A stretch of 64,000 nucleotides of DNA from DAOTWY01 sp003696565 (lineage in GTDB: Bacteria; Chloroflexota; Anaerolineae; Aggregatilineales; Phototrophicaceae): the NCBI GenBank assembly GCA_034435635.1, contig DAOTWY010000014.1, forward strand, positions 3,575 through 67,574. Direction: 5' to 3'. Below, in pieces: positions 34,589-45,578 of the stretch (the first letter of the stretch is position 1; each line of letters opens with the position of its first letter). A program made the position numbers and the translations under genes. The notes beneath the pieces are model-generated. The model had not been told where the DNA came from. It worked only from the letters and a program-made list of their open reading frames with translations, and made no database searches.

Positions 34589-37500
34589 TTATTTATCCAT
34601 ATCCAAATGGCGACGAACATCCTCAATGAACTGATTATAGGCTTCTTCACTAATATTCGTCTTGTGTAACACACGAATATTGTTCAATTGCTGCTGTTCG
34701 GTTTCATTGAGCGTTAGCTCACCTGTAACAACCAGAACAGGGATATTGGCTGTTTCAGGGTTTGAGCGTAACTGGTCAAGTACGGCAAAGCCATCCATTT
34801 CCGGCATTCTTAAATCCAGAATAATCAAATCTGGACGGCGACGAGCTACCATTGAAATACCTTCTATACCAGTTGCAGCAGAAAATACGCGGTAAGTTCC
34901 GCTATTATTCAACAGCTGTGTCAATAACCGAATGTCATTAGGCTGGTCATCGATAATCAAGATGCGCTCGATGTTACTTTCTTTTTCAGCTTTAAGCACA
35001 GCGTCCGTCAACGCTTCTGGCATGAATGGACGTTGAATAAAGCTGTGTGCCCCTAGTTGATAAGCGCGTTGCGAATCGTCGCTCAATGTGACAACAACAA
35101 TTGGAATATCGAATGTATCATCACGGTCTTTTAGGCGTTGTAGAATATTCCACCCCTCGCCATTGGCAAAGTTCACATCCATCACAATTACATTGGGGCG
35201 CATCTGGCTCGCCATTGCCTCAGCATAAGCAGGATGATCCCCTACAACAACCTCGAATCCCTCACGCTGTAAGCTGCGGCGGAATTGATCTACCATGTTT
35301 TTATCATCTTCAATCAGCAAAATCTGTCGCTTAGTTTGGACAACTCGACGAGCTGTATTAGTTGATAACGTTGGCTTTGGTTCAGATGGCGGGGTACGGG
35401 TTGGTTTAGTAACCCCAACAGGATTAGTGATATTCGTTGTTGCATCGAATTCATCAAACTCCGCACCCTTATCTTGATCTACCGGCTCTCCATTTTCATC
35501 CATCACCGGTTCAACAGGGATTGTAATACTGAAGATTGATCCAACATTGACTTCGGAAGTCACTGTCATTTGCCCACCCTGTAACTCTGTGAGGGATTTA
35601 GCAATTGGCAACCCGAGACCTGTCCCCCCTTGGGTGCGCGTTAAGGATGAATCCACTTGTCGGAAGGCTTCAAACAGGAGCGGAATATCTTTTTGTGCAA
35701 TACCAATACCCGTATCTTCCACCTCAATTTTGACATAACGCCGGTTTTCCACATCAACTTGATAAGCACGGACAGTGATAGACCCTTCTTGTGTAAACTT
35801 AGCGGCATTCGATACCAAGTTCAGCAAAATCTGCCGTGTTCGGAATTCATCCCCATACACCTTAGGCAAATTAGGAGCAAGCTCAACCCGCATATCAATG
35901 GGCTTGTCCTTAACTAGACCAATGCCGATAGACTTAACGCCTTCAACCAATGGCTTTACTTCAAAGTAGGCGAACTTCAAATCCATTTTATCTGCGGCAA
36001 TTTTCGCTTGATCTAACACATCATTAATCAACATAAGTAGATGCTGCCCACTGTTATAAATTGTGGTTAAATCTTGTTCTTGCATTTCAGTCAAAGGACC
36101 ATCAATGCCTTTCAGCATCACACGGCTAAAGCCAATAATGGAGTTCAACGGTGTACGCAATTCATGGCTCATATTAGCAAGGAAATCACTCTTAAGTCGA
36201 TCCAATTCCCGCAGCTGTTCGTTAGTTTGTTGCAACTGTTCTAGTAAGCGTGCCGATTGAATAACTGCCGCCAAAGACCCCGCCATCGTCAATAATAGCT
36301 GCAACGTATCATAACCATATGCTTTTATACGAGAGTTTTCCAAAACGGCGACACCGGTTAGCTCCCCACCAGCCACTAAGGGGATAATCACTGCAGAACG
36401 TGCATTTGAAGAAACAGGCAGATAACGCGATTCTTTTTTGATGTCTTCTATTACGAATGCCTGCATGGTACTACTCACGTGGCTGAGCAAATATGCTGGA
36501 TCATCCATACGGATCTCTTCTAATTCATCCAATGGTTGATTTAAACCAGCTAATGCGACCGGGCGTAATGTTTTGATAACATTCTCACGATCATCCATGT
36601 AAAGTTGTGGCAGGTATACGATAACCGCTTGAGCATCAAGCATTTCTTGCACGCGATTAGCAACAACTTGCAATGTTTCATCTAAGGTAGCGGCAGCAGC
36701 GGCTTCTGAAGTCACTTCAAACAAGAAACTCATGCGTCCGGCTTGTTGTTGTGCCGCTTCATATAACCGTGCATTGTCAATCGCAACAGAGATTTGGGCG
36801 GCAAGGGTAGTAAGCACTTTGACATCTTCTTCATTAAAGGCATTAGGCTGGTTAGATTGTACATCTAACGCACCTACCACACGTCCTTTAATAATTAGGG
36901 GCAACGCCATTTCCGAGCGGGTTAATGGTAAGAAAGGATTGGGCTGATGGACGACATTGGCATCGGCTGTATCCAGCGCAATTTGCGGCTCCCCTTTAGC
37001 TGTTACCATACCAATCACGCTATCTGATCCTTTACGCAACCGGTGGCGAATTGCTAACAATTGTCGCCCGGCTTCGCCTGTGCTGGCGCGTAATTCTGCC
37101 CAATCATCCATATCATCCATTAAGAAAATCTGAACGTGATCGTAACCAAAAGCATCTTTAATGAGATTGACTAATCTTGGGAACAGTTCTTCCAAATCAA
37201 GAATACTGCTAACACTTTGACTGACTTCTGCGGAGGTCTGTAGTTGACGTGCGCGGCGTTCTGTTTGTGCCAACAAGTAACTAGCTTCCATCGAAAGCGA
37301 TGCCTGTTCAGAGAATGATTGATAAGTACGCAGTTCACGGTCAAGGTGATAATGCGTTTCTTTTGAGCTTATCCATATTGCCCCAATCTCACGTTTTGGC
37401 ACACGTAGCGGCACAATCACCAATGAACGTACATCTAAGCTTTCAAGCCCAATGAGCGTCATTTCATCTAAATTTTCATCTTGGTATATATCATCAATTG

Positions 37501-40500
37501 TCAATACTGTTGGAGAAGACAACAGATGCCAAGCAGGGAAATGCTCCTGCGTCAGTGTAACACCTGTCAGATCAATGATTTCTTCTTCGTGCCAACTTCC
37601 CACAATTTGCGCTGTTGCGTTGGGGGTATCCCAACTGCGGCTTTCTAGAAGAGCAATGAATACCTGATTAATATGCGGGGCGATTAAATAATCGACAATC
37701 ACACTTAAAAGTTGTTTCGGTTCTGATACATCGGATAACGCCCGGCTTGCTTGATACAACGTACTGGTTTCTTCCAGCGCGCCTTGTATTTGATCAAACA
37801 GGATAATCGAGTTAAACACAACAGAACTGCTATCAGCTAATGTATTAAGATAGCGATCTTCTGTATCAGTGAAGCGATGCGGTTGGCAATATGCAATCAG
37901 GATCATCCCATCATTCACATCCCGCGGGCGTAAATTAATAGCAGCAAAGGCACGGATCCCTGCCTCATAGAGTTTCTGCTCTGTTTCCACGCGCTCAGTA
38001 ATGCGTTCAATATCATCAATATACACCCCACCAGGCGGAATATCATAACCAGCCATAATGGCACGGAAATCCACCGGTTCTAACTCTGGGGCACGCATGT
38101 TAAATAGTTGGTAATTCCCCTGCTTTAAACCTGCTGCTTCATCTAAATAAGCAAAGGCATAATCAGGATTAAGCAAGTCAACAGCTTCAAACAATACTGT
38201 TGTTAATTGATCAATTTCACGGGCACGGCTGATATTATTGGTTGCATTATAAAGTAAGCGCACCTCACGGAGAGCAGATTGTTGTGCTTCAATCAACAGG
38301 CGATTATCAATCACAGTAGATGCCAAATCACGCAGTTGTCCTAAAACCCGTTCTTGCTCTGATGTAATACCGCTAGGGGTATCACTAAAAAGGACCAACC
38401 AACCAATTGCTCGCTCTCTGGATGAAACCCGTAAGGGGATCGTCATCAATGAGGCAACATTCAAAGACATCAAGAATAATCGTGTCTCATGATCGATTCG
38501 CAAATCATTGTTCACGTCATCAATCATAAAGCTCTCTTGCTCATCCAACACAGCGCGTAACTTTTCTGGATCATCCAACGGCTCAATAAAATACCGTGCT
38601 GTATATAATCGCCCATTGTCATAAGTCAGTAAAATATAAGCATCAGATGGTTGCTGCAAAATCACATTAGTATTAAGGACATCCAGCACTTCATCTAATG
38701 TTGCCGCTTCAGAAAGTTGGCGTTGTGCTTCATAGAGCGATACGGTTTCCCTCAGGTTTTCTTGCAACGTGTTTTCTAGTGCGCGTAAACTTGTAATATC
38801 AGTAAAGGCGACAACAATCCCCGTGATTCTGCCATCAACGTCAATAATTGGCGCGGCATTAACCAACAAATCAACCTGTGAACCATCATCAAAAATTACA
38901 GCCACATCATCTGTAGAGGCTTCAGTCCCTTGATTCAGTGCGAGATAAATCGGCATTTCATCTTCTGGATAGTAAAGTTGTGTACCCGTGCGATACAGGC
39001 GATAAGTTGCAATATTGAATGGTTCACGCGGATCAATTTCACGCCCTAAAAGTTGTTGAGCCTGCTCATTATATTGCGTGGGGGTTAGCGTATCTGGATC
39101 TAACACAATTAGCCCAGCAGGTAATGTTTCCAAAATTGAGCGTAATGTTTGTTGCTCATTTTGTGCTTGACGGAACAAGCGTCGATTTTCCAACGCAATA
39201 GCTACTTGAGTCGCTAATGTTTCAACCAATTCTTGATCACGTTCATCAAGATCAGGGGTATCAAATGCCCGCCCCATCACAATTGACCCAAGTATTTGCC
39301 CACCAATTGCAACGGGTGTCGCAATATGTTTGCCCCAAAAATGGCGATTATATTCAGCGTATTGTGGATCATCAAAACCAGTGCCTGGATATTGCAAAAT
39401 ATCGTTCACTAAAATCGATTGATGCAATCTGACTGCATCGACTAATGGGATATGAACATCTAAATCATAAACCACTTTATCCCCAGAGCTGATATTAGGC
39501 ATGTTGGCGATAATCAGCTCTAATTTAACCGGTGTGCCTTCTCTAAAGCGAAAAAGCATCCAGCGCGTCAGACCAGAGACTTCTGCCACACGCTCAAATA
39601 CTTCATCCAAACCTTGTGCGATATCATCACCGCCCAAACGGTTACTAAGTTGAGCCGCCTCTGCTAAAGCCAAAGCACGCTGTGCTTCTGATTGGGCGCG
39701 CGATGCTTCAAAGCGTGCTTCATCAATCAAGCGCAAGTTTTGAATTGCAATCGCCATCTGATCACCTAACGCCATCGCAAATCGTGCATATTGCTCATCA
39801 AACGTATTGGGGCGTTGGCTTTGGATTACCAGCGCACCAAACCATTGCGCACGGGAACGCATGGGGACTAACACCATGCTCACAACTTCTTCATCCAATA
39901 AACGTGCTCTTAACCGGGGTTCATCAGCTAAAATTGCGTTTCCGCCATTTGCCTGTGTTATATCAGGAAAAACAAGAGCAGAATCGGCAGCTTGAGTTAA
40001 TCTGCCATATGGCGCGTCTTGGCTGGCAATTGTCTCTCCAACTTCATGGGTGAAAGTCGTGGGATCGCTACACCACACATACGCATATTCTAAATAAGAA
40101 GCGTCAATAGTCGGTGTTGGTTGTGCAAGCAATACTGCTATTTTGATCACATCTTGCTGCTGTTGGATCATCGGCAAAAATGGACGGGCTAAATGGTCTG
40201 CTGCCGCTTGATAAATTTCTTGAAAATCATTTGCACCAGTGATAGCACGACTGGCAACATATAGCCGGCGCGTTTCATCTAATGCGGCTTCAGTTCGTTC
40301 TAACAATTTACGTATCTGTATTTGGCTGCTCATCTGCCCGGTAATAGCACGATAAACCTCATAATCATCGGGAGACAATTCATAAATCTGTTCTGAGACA
40401 ATATGAAACAGTGCGATTGGTTGATTCGAACTAAACAAGGGGAAAACAGCCATAAAACGATACCCCAGCTGCCGCAACCATTGAATTGGCGGTGTTGGGT

Positions 40501-43372
40501 TAACATTGCTTGGCATATCGTCAATAATTACTTCTGGCTCACGTTGCCGAAGGGGAGATTCTGGCTGGATATGCAATGTATACGGTATATCCACCTGATG
40601 CACGATCCCCGCTTGTGACCGGGCAACCATGCGTGCCTGTGTAGACCAACCGGTGGCATCTAACCCACCTTCTAGCAAACTTAAAGCATAATTTAGCGTT
40701 GGATCTGGCGATGTTGCTACAGCGGCATAAACCAAATCCTGGAAATTCTGAGCTGTATTAATAATTCGGCTAGCTGCATATAAGTTTTCATTACGAGTCA
40801 CTTGACGCTCGGTTTGTTGGAGCAACAAACGGTTATCAATCGCCACACCAGCTTGATCGCTCAAGGCACCGTAGATACGTGCTTCGCGCTCATCAAATTG
40901 GCGTGGCTCTTTAAAGCCCATCATCATCAACCCACGCCACGAACCACGGACATTCATCGGAATAATCACAAGCGATTCAGCAGCTAAGCGGCGGAAAATA
41001 AGCTTTAACCCGTTATCAATCCGGTTATCGGTACGGACGTTTTCGACTAGAACAATTTGGTCTGAACGTATGGCGCGTAAGAAGTTGTGGTCATGCATCC
41101 TCAAACGGAGACCTGTGAGATTTTGATTGTTTTCATCTCGTTCACTAAATGCTAAATCGGTTTGCAGTGTTATCCACTCAGGCGATTCTTCAAGATCATA
41201 ATCATCAAACAACCAAACCTGACCACTAATTGCCTCTGGCATAACAACCTTAATAATTGCCTGGACAATATCTTCTAAGGTACTGGCTTCGTTCAAATGA
41301 CGGGTGAGTTGGTACAAAACGGATGTTTCGTTTAATGTACTTTGTGTTTCTTGGAACAGGCGGGCATTTTCAATAGCAAGGGCGACACGATTAGCAACCG
41401 CTTCTAAGATCACCGCATCCCCTTCAGAAAACGCTTGACCGTCCCCAGGGTCTGCCATCAATTCACCGATCACTTCTCCACGGATGCTGATCTCTGAACG
41501 TAAGGCGGCACGTTCTTGTGGCGTGGCATCCCGTTCCACATTGAGCAAATTATAGCGATAAACCGTGTTCAACTTATCTTGTGAACGTGTTGTTTGCCAA
41601 GCAGCACGGGTGAGTTGCCGGTTAAGCATATCAATCTGCTGCATCCGTTTACCTGTTTGGCTGACAAGACGCGCATTTTCAATAGCAATTGCCAACTGAC
41701 TAGATAACAAAGCATATGTTGGTAAATCGTCTTCAAAAAAGACATTCGGCTGCTTACTCTGAATATCCAACGCACCAATAATCTTATCTCCACTAATAAG
41801 TGGCAAACCAATTTCTGCCCGTGTTTCTGGTAAAAGTGGGTTAAACCCATGTTTGATATTACGCGCCAATGTGTCATTTACGATGACAGGTGTTCCTTTT
41901 TGTGTGACTGTCCCAATGACCGTATCAGACCCAACAGGAATTTTAAAGTTGCGCTTGAGTAATTCTTCGCCAGCTTTACCACGGCTATGAACCAGCACAG
42001 CGTTTAATCCAGCATCATCAACCAGAAACACCTGAGCATGATAGAACCCAAGTTCATCCGCAATCAGGTTAATAGCACGATTCAGCAAGGTGTCAATATC
42101 ATACAATTTGGCGACTTCCTGCCCGATTCGTGCGGCTAACTCAAGGTCTCGCGTGCGGCGTTTAATTTGTGTTTCCAAATCAGTAGATAGAACTTCGATG
42201 CGTTTCTCCATCCCTTTGACCGCAGCATCCAAACTATCAATCTCATCACGATAGACCGCATCTTGCGTATCCTGTGCTTCGATCAACCGACGGGCTGAAA
42301 AAACTAGTCGATTCAGCGGCATCAATAATGATGAAACAGATGAATGAACAATAAACAACACAACCAAACAAACCAGTGCGTAGCCTGCCGCAATCAAAAC
42401 CGCTAATTGATAGGTCTCTTGCATTGCAACATTGAGGTCATCAACAATCACTACCCGCCAGGGGGTATTCATCCCGTCAAAAGTCTCGATCGATGTCGCA
42501 GAAAGTAAAAGATTTCCCTCCAGGGACTCAGCTTGTACAATGCCAGGGGTGGCATTCAAAAACTCAACAATCTGCCCAAGTCCACCAGCCCCACCGGTAT
42601 CCACAATGACTTGATTACGGCTATCAACCAAGATCAACCGCCGTCCATCTTGGTTGAGCAGTGCGCTATTCAATACATCATTCAATAATGCGTCTAATGT
42701 GTCAGTTGTAATGCCTAATTGTATAACCCCTAGAATATTCAACAGATTACCGGCAGGTGCCACAGGGACATAAAGATAAAAACCACCCGAGTTTGTGTTC
42801 TCAATTTGTGGGATATATTCACTAAAAAAGACTTGACCACCAAGTCCTTGTTGTAATACCTCTGACAAACCAGAAGCAACAACAAGGCGTAGTTCATCAC
42901 GCGAACTCACACCGGCATTCTCATTAATCTTTTCTGCCCATACCAACCCATCACGGGCGACATACCGCAGGAAAAGATAAGAGTCTCCCCCACGGGTGAG
43001 CGTATCATTAAACGCACTGATTAACTGCGGGCGTAACTGGTCAATTTCCGGTAAACGAAAACCAATTAAATTGTCGTTTGTGGCTAAACGGGCAAAAATG
43101 CGCGTGGAGGACATTGTGGCTAAACGAGTGACTTCATTGATCGGGACAGCCAATTCACGTTGTATAATATCCATCAACGCTAACACAGATGATTCGTTAT
43201 ACCGTCGTGCTTCATCCGTACGGATGTTGATCAATACACCGATGGTCAGGGCAGCCACCACAATAAACGCTATCACAATAATGCCAGATACCCGCCACAT
43301 CACGCGACGTTGTAGTCGCTGGCGAATAGGTTGCTCGTTTCTGGTCTTTTCCATATTACTTACCGTTCTCAT
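34589..43372 (-). CDS. Giant multi-GAF hybrid histidine kinase (about 11 GAF, PAS, two receivers)
   Basis: 2927 residues. A membrane helix (31-50), an extracytoplasmic Cache-like region (51-320), a second helix (321-342) and HAMP (345-400) are followed by GAF-like domains at about 410-570, 580-680 (compact), 683-855, 863-1025, 1033-1215, 1243-1400, a PAS at 1408-1530, and further GAFs at 1541-1695, 1701-1860, 1867-2035, 2042-2205 and 2212-2380. HisKA carries His2403 in SHELRTP; HATPase_c has NLVSNAAKF, DTGIGI and GTGLGL. Two C-terminal receivers follow: REC1 with Asp2732 but Arg2781 where Lys is expected, REC2 complete (Asp2853, Thr2883, Lys2904). The gene overlaps the upstream GAF gene by 17 bases; ATG at residue 7 is a possible alternative start. 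No frameshift is seen over 8.8 kb. Confidence 0.95.
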   Translation of the reverse strand: MRTVSNMEKTRNEQPIRQRLQRRVMWRVSGIIVIAFIVVAALTIGVLINIRTDEARRYNESSVLALMDIIQRELAVPINEVTRLATMSSTRIFARLATNDNLIGFRLPEIDQLRPQLISAFNDTLTRGGDSYLFLRYVARDGLVWAEKINENAGVSSRDELRLVVASGLSEVLQQGLGGQVFFSEYIPQIENTNSGGFYLYVPVAPAGNLLNILGVIQLGITTDTLDALLNDVLNSALLNQDGRRLILVDSRNQVIVDTGGAGGLGQIVEFLNATPGIVQAESLEGNLLLSATSIETFDGMNTPWRVVIVDDLNVAMQETYQLAVLIAAGYALVCLVVLFIVHSSVSSLLMPLNRLVFSARRLIEAQDTQDAVYRDEIDSLDAAVKGMEKRIEVLSTDLETQIKRRTRDLELAARIGQEVAKLYDIDTLLNRAINLIADELGFYHAQVFLVDDAGLNAVLVHSRGKAGEELLKRNFKIPVGSDTVIGTVTQKGTPVIVNDTLARNIKHGFNPLLPETRAEIGLPLISGDKIIGALDIQSKQPNVFFEDDLPTYALLSSQLAIAIENARLVSQTGKRMQQIDMLNRQLTRAAWQTTRSQDKLNTVYRYNLLNVERDATPQERAALRSEISIRGEVIGELMADPGDGQAFSEGDAVILEAVANRVALAIENARLFQETQSTLNETSVLYQLTRHLNEASTLEDIVQAIIKVVMPEAISGQVWLFDDYDLEESPEWITLQTDLAFSERDENNQNLTGLRLRMHDHNFLRAIRSDQIVLVENVRTDNRIDNGLKLIFRRLAAESLVIIPMNVRGSWRGLMMMGFKEPRQFDEREARIYGALSDQAGVAIDNRLLLQQTERQVTRNENLYAASRIINTAQNFQDLVYAAVATSPDPTLNYALSLLEGGLDATGWSTQARMVARSQAGIVHQVDIPYTLHIQPESPLRQREPEVIIDDMPSNVNPTPPIQWLRQLGYRFMAVFPLFSSNQPIALFHIVSEQIYELSPDDYEVYRAITGQMSSQIQIRKLLERTEAALDETRRLYVASRAITGANDFQEIYQAAADHLARPFLPMIQQQQDVIKIAVLLAQPTPTIDASYLEYAYVWCSDPTTFTHEVGETIASQDAPYGRLTQAADSALVFPDITQANGGNAILADEPRLRARLLDEEVVSMVLVPMRSRAQWFGALVIQSQRPNTFDEQYARFAMALGDQMAIAIQNLRLIDEARFEASRAQSEAQRALALAEAAQLSNRLGGDDIAQGLDEVFERVAEVSGLTRWMLFRFREGTPVKLELIIANMPNISSGDKVVYDLDVHIPLVDAVRLHQSILVNDILQYPGTGFDDPQYAEYNRHFWGKHIATPVAIGGQILGSIVMGRAFDTPDLDERDQELVETLATQVAIALENRRLFRQAQNEQQTLRSILETLPAGLIVLDPDTLTPTQYNEQAQQLLGREIDPREPFNIATYRLYRTGTQLYYPEDEMPIYLALNQGTEASTDDVAVIFDDGSQVDLLVNAAPIIDVDGRITGIVVAFTDITSLRALENTLQENLRETVSLYEAQRQLSEAATLDEVLDVLNTNVILQQPSDAYILLTYDNGRLYTARYFIEPLDDPEKLRAVLDEQESFMIDDVNNDLRIDHETRLFLMSLNVASLMTIPLRVSSRERAIGWLVLFSDTPSGITSEQERVLGQLRDLASTVIDNRLLIEAQQSALREVRLLYNATNNISRAREIDQLTTVLFEAVDLLNPDYAFAYLDEAAGLKQGNYQLFNMRAPELEPVDFRAIMAGYDIPPGGVYIDDIERITERVETEQKLYEAGIRAFAAINLRPRDVNDGMILIAYCQPHRFTDTEDRYLNTLADSSSVVFNSIILFDQIQGALEETSTLYQASRALSDVSEPKQLLSVIVDYLIAPHINQVFIALLESRSWDTPNATAQIVGSWHEEEIIDLTGVTLTQEHFPAWHLLSSPTVLTIDDIYQDENLDEMTLIGLESLDVRSLVIVPLRVPKREIGAIWISSKETHYHLDRELRTYQSFSEQASLSMEASYLLAQTERRARQLQTSAEVSQSVSSILDLEELFPRLVNLIKDAFGYDHVQIFLMDDMDDWAELRASTGEAGRQLLAIRHRLRKGSDSVIGMVTAKGEPQIALDTADANVVHQPNPFLPLTRSEMALPLIIKGRVVGALDVQSNQPNAFNEEDVKVLTTLAAQISVAIDNARLYEAAQQQAGRMSFLFEVTSEAAAAATLDETLQVVANRVQEMLDAQAVIVYLPQLYMDDRENVIKTLRPVALAGLNQPLDELEEIRMDDPAYLLSHVSSTMQAFVIEDIKKESRYLPVSSNARSAVIIPLVAGGELTGVAVLENSRIKAYGYDTLQLLLTMAGSLAAVIQSARLLEQLQQTNEQLRELDRLKSDFLANMSHELRTPLNSIIGFSRVMLKGIDGPLTEMQEQDLTTIYNSGQHLLMLINDVLDQAKIAADKMDLKFAYFEVKPLVEGVKSIGIGLVKDKPIDMRVELAPNLPKVYGDEFRTRQILLNLVSNAAKFTQEGSITVRAYQVDVENRRYVKIEVEDTGIGIAQKDIPLLFEAFRQVDSSLTRTQGGTGLGLPIAKSLTELQGGQMTVTSEVNVGSIFSITIPVEPVMDENGEPVDQDKGAEFDEFDATTNITNPVGVTKPTRTPPSEPKPTLSTNTARRVVQTKRQILLIEDDKNMVDQFRRSLQREGFEVVVGDHPAYAEAMASQMRPNVIVMDVNFANGEGWNILQRLKDRDDTFDIPIVVVTLSDDSQRAYQLGAHSFIQRPFMPEALTDAVLKAEKESNIERILIIDDQPNDIRLLTQLLNNSGTYRVFSAATGIEGISMVARRRPDLIILDLRMPEMDGFAVLDQLRSNPETANIPVLVVTGELTLNETEQQQLNNIRVLHKTNISEEAYNQFIEDVRRHLDMDK

Positions 43373-45578
43373 CGTCTTCTTTTTGTAAGGATAAGTTGAT
43401 AATTACCTCTGGAGCGCGCAACGCTTGCCCAACTTCTCGTACCGCTACTTCCAAAATTTGATCAATATCCGTTTGCCCAGTTAACTTAGCAGCGATGTCA
43501 TTGACCAATCTTTCACGTTCAATCGCACGTTGACTCTCTTGGAACAGCCGAGCATTATCTAGGCTAATTGCTAGTCGATTAACCAGTTCTTGTGCTAATA
43601 ACACTTTGTCGTGAGTGAAATCAGCTTCTGGCAATTCCCATTGTACAGCCCCTAACGTTTGCCCGCGTAATTGAATAGGGACAGCAAACGGTACAGTATC
43701 ACGATGTGTTAATTCACCAATAGCAGGTTTCCCTGTTCGGGTTGCTGTTTGTCTTAGGGTTTCATATTCAGTTAGGGGTATAGAAGATACACCAGCTTGG
43801 CTGATGATCTGCCGCTGACGTTGATAGTGAATATAGTCTTGCCAAGCGCGTTGGGTCTGCTTGCGGTTACTTTCTGCCAGTTCTTCTAAACGCCGGATAG
43901 ATTCTTGATACAAAAGCGAGTTTTCAATTGCAATTGCAATTTGATCTGCCATTGTTTGCAAAATGTTGATCTGATCTTGCGTAAAGCTATCACTAAATTT
44001 ACTCTGAACATCCAACGCGCCAATTACACGCTCACCCAAACGCAAGGGAATCGCTAATTCTGCCCGTGTTTCTGGCAGAAATTCATTTTTACGATGAATC
44101 TCACTATCTACAGTATCGCGTGCGACAACAATACGCTTTTCGGCTGTCACTTGTCCAATAACACTAACGCTACCAACTAAAAGACGATGCCCACGGCTTA
44201 ACAATTCACGTCCAGCTTCGCCGGTACTCGCCCGTAACACTGCATAAGTATGTTCATCATCAATCAAAAAAATTTGAGCATGATAAATATTGGGAAATAA
44301 ACCAACAATCAAATGTACAACATTATCCATCAACAGTTGTGGGTCACGTTGAGTAACCGCAAAACGGATAATATCTTGTGTGGCATGAAGATCACGCACA
44401 CGCTCTGCAATCTGATTTGCCTGATCTTCAATTAAGCTACGGACTTGTTCTCTGACAGAGACAAATGATTGCGCTAATAAACCAATTTCATCGCGCCGTT
44501 GAGTCCCTTCTACAGGTGTATCAAATCGCCCTTCTCCAATAGCATCAATACTTTGTTGAATGGCAATAATCCCTGGGGAAATCGTTAATGTAAGTAGAAA
44601 ACCAATCAACGCCCCAACCATCAGAAACCCTAAAATGACAAATACCCCTCGATCATAAATCCGATCTAGCGTATATACAAAGCTAACACGTAAGGGGGTT
44701 TCTGTCACAAGTGCAAAAGGCGTATCTGGAATCAATGCATAATATGCCAAATACTCCTGACCATCTATACGATAAACTTGTGTATCAATCCGCCGTGAAA
44801 AGACTTGACGATATGGACTAACCTGGACAGATTGTTGTGCTTGTTCATAGTAGCTTGGGGCAGCAATCACATCCCCTAATGCTGTAACAAGATAACTGTT
44901 TGTTCCAATAAAACTACTGTCGTCAACTAATTCACTTTCAATTACAACACGTCGATTTACCCGACCAACAATATACCCTATGGGACCATCTGCATTACGA
45001 ACAACTTGAACCAATTCAAGTTGTAATATCCCTAGGGAATCCTGCGTAATAACCCAAGATTGATCTTGTTGTAAAAGTACAACATTCGTGTAAGTGCGAT
45101 GCGCCTCCGTCTGGCTGAGATCATCCCCTACGGCGGCACTCACTTGGATATCATCCAAAAATGTCAGTCCCTCAATCAACCTGACATATCCATCTGTAGA
45201 CATCACACGTACTTCACTAAAGACCCCAGGGTTGACAAGTGTGTTTTGAATGTATCCCGTTAAGCCGCTAATCACCTCGTTGGCACTGCTATTGAAATCC
45301 AACAAGCGTAACAAATAGTTTCGTTGAGTCGTGTTTTCTACAAAGTTGGTCATCTCCACCCGTACGCCATTCAAATTACGGGTTAAATCCTGAGAACGCT
45401 CACGCCCCCAATCTATCAGATATGCCTGCAAATTATCACGATCAACGTCACGAACTTCATTTTCAATTAAAACAAATGCAATTATCGCAGGCAGCAAAAC
45501 CGCCAACATGGTCGCTGTAACCAGGCGGAACCAAATTGGATAACGAGTGGGATTTAATAGTTGAAATAAGCCCCTCAT
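43356..45578 (-). CDS. Membrane sensor with Cache-like, HAMP and GAF domains, no kinase
   Basis: 740 residues. Helix 1 (about 20-42), an extracytoplasmic region of some 270 residues with Cache-like strands, helix 2 (about 310-332), and HAMP (to about 390, RRDEIGLLAQSF). The cytoplasmic part has GAF-A (about 405-565: YHAQIFLIDD, VGSVSVIGQV, LPETRAELAIPL, VIGALDVQS), a linker with QRAWQDYIHYQRQ, a compact GAF-B (about 620-690: VPIQLRGQTLGAVQWEL), and a tail starting a third GAF and stopping after its first strand (LEVAVREVGQALRAPEVIINL). There is no HisKA, HATPase or GGDEF, so it must act through a partner. ATGA overlap with the upstream gene, 17-base overlap with the giant kinase. Confidence 0.9.
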   Translation of the reverse strand: MRGLFQLLNPTRYPIWFRLVTATMLAVLLPAIIAFVLIENEVRDVDRDNLQAYLIDWGRERSQDLTRNLNGVRVEMTNFVENTTQRNYLLRLLDFNSSANEVISGLTGYIQNTLVNPGVFSEVRVMSTDGYVRLIEGLTFLDDIQVSAAVGDDLSQTEAHRTYTNVVLLQQDQSWVITQDSLGILQLELVQVVRNADGPIGYIVGRVNRRVVIESELVDDSSFIGTNSYLVTALGDVIAAPSYYEQAQQSVQVSPYRQVFSRRIDTQVYRIDGQEYLAYYALIPDTPFALVTETPLRVSFVYTLDRIYDRGVFVILGFLMVGALIGFLLTLTISPGIIAIQQSIDAIGEGRFDTPVEGTQRRDEIGLLAQSFVSVREQVRSLIEDQANQIAERVRDLHATQDIIRFAVTQRDPQLLMDNVVHLIVGLFPNIYHAQIFLIDDEHTYAVLRASTGEAGRELLSRGHRLLVGSVSVIGQVTAEKRIVVARDTVDSEIHRKNEFLPETRAELAIPLRLGERVIGALDVQSKFSDSFTQDQINILQTMADQIAIAIENSLLYQESIRRLEELAESNRKQTQRAWQDYIHYQRQRQIISQAGVSSIPLTEYETLRQTATRTGKPAIGELTHRDTVPFAVPIQLRGQTLGAVQWELPEADFTHDKVLLAQELVNRLAISLDNARLFQESQRAIERERLVNDIAAKLTGQTDIDQILEVAVREVGQALRAPEVIINLSLQKEDDENGK

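Noticed and set aside
34589..43372. Assembly artefact or fused genes producing the 2927-residue frame
   Set aside because: The frame is continuous, the GAF domains differ in sequence, and the domain order (sensor, GAFs, kinase, receivers) is coherent for one protein.
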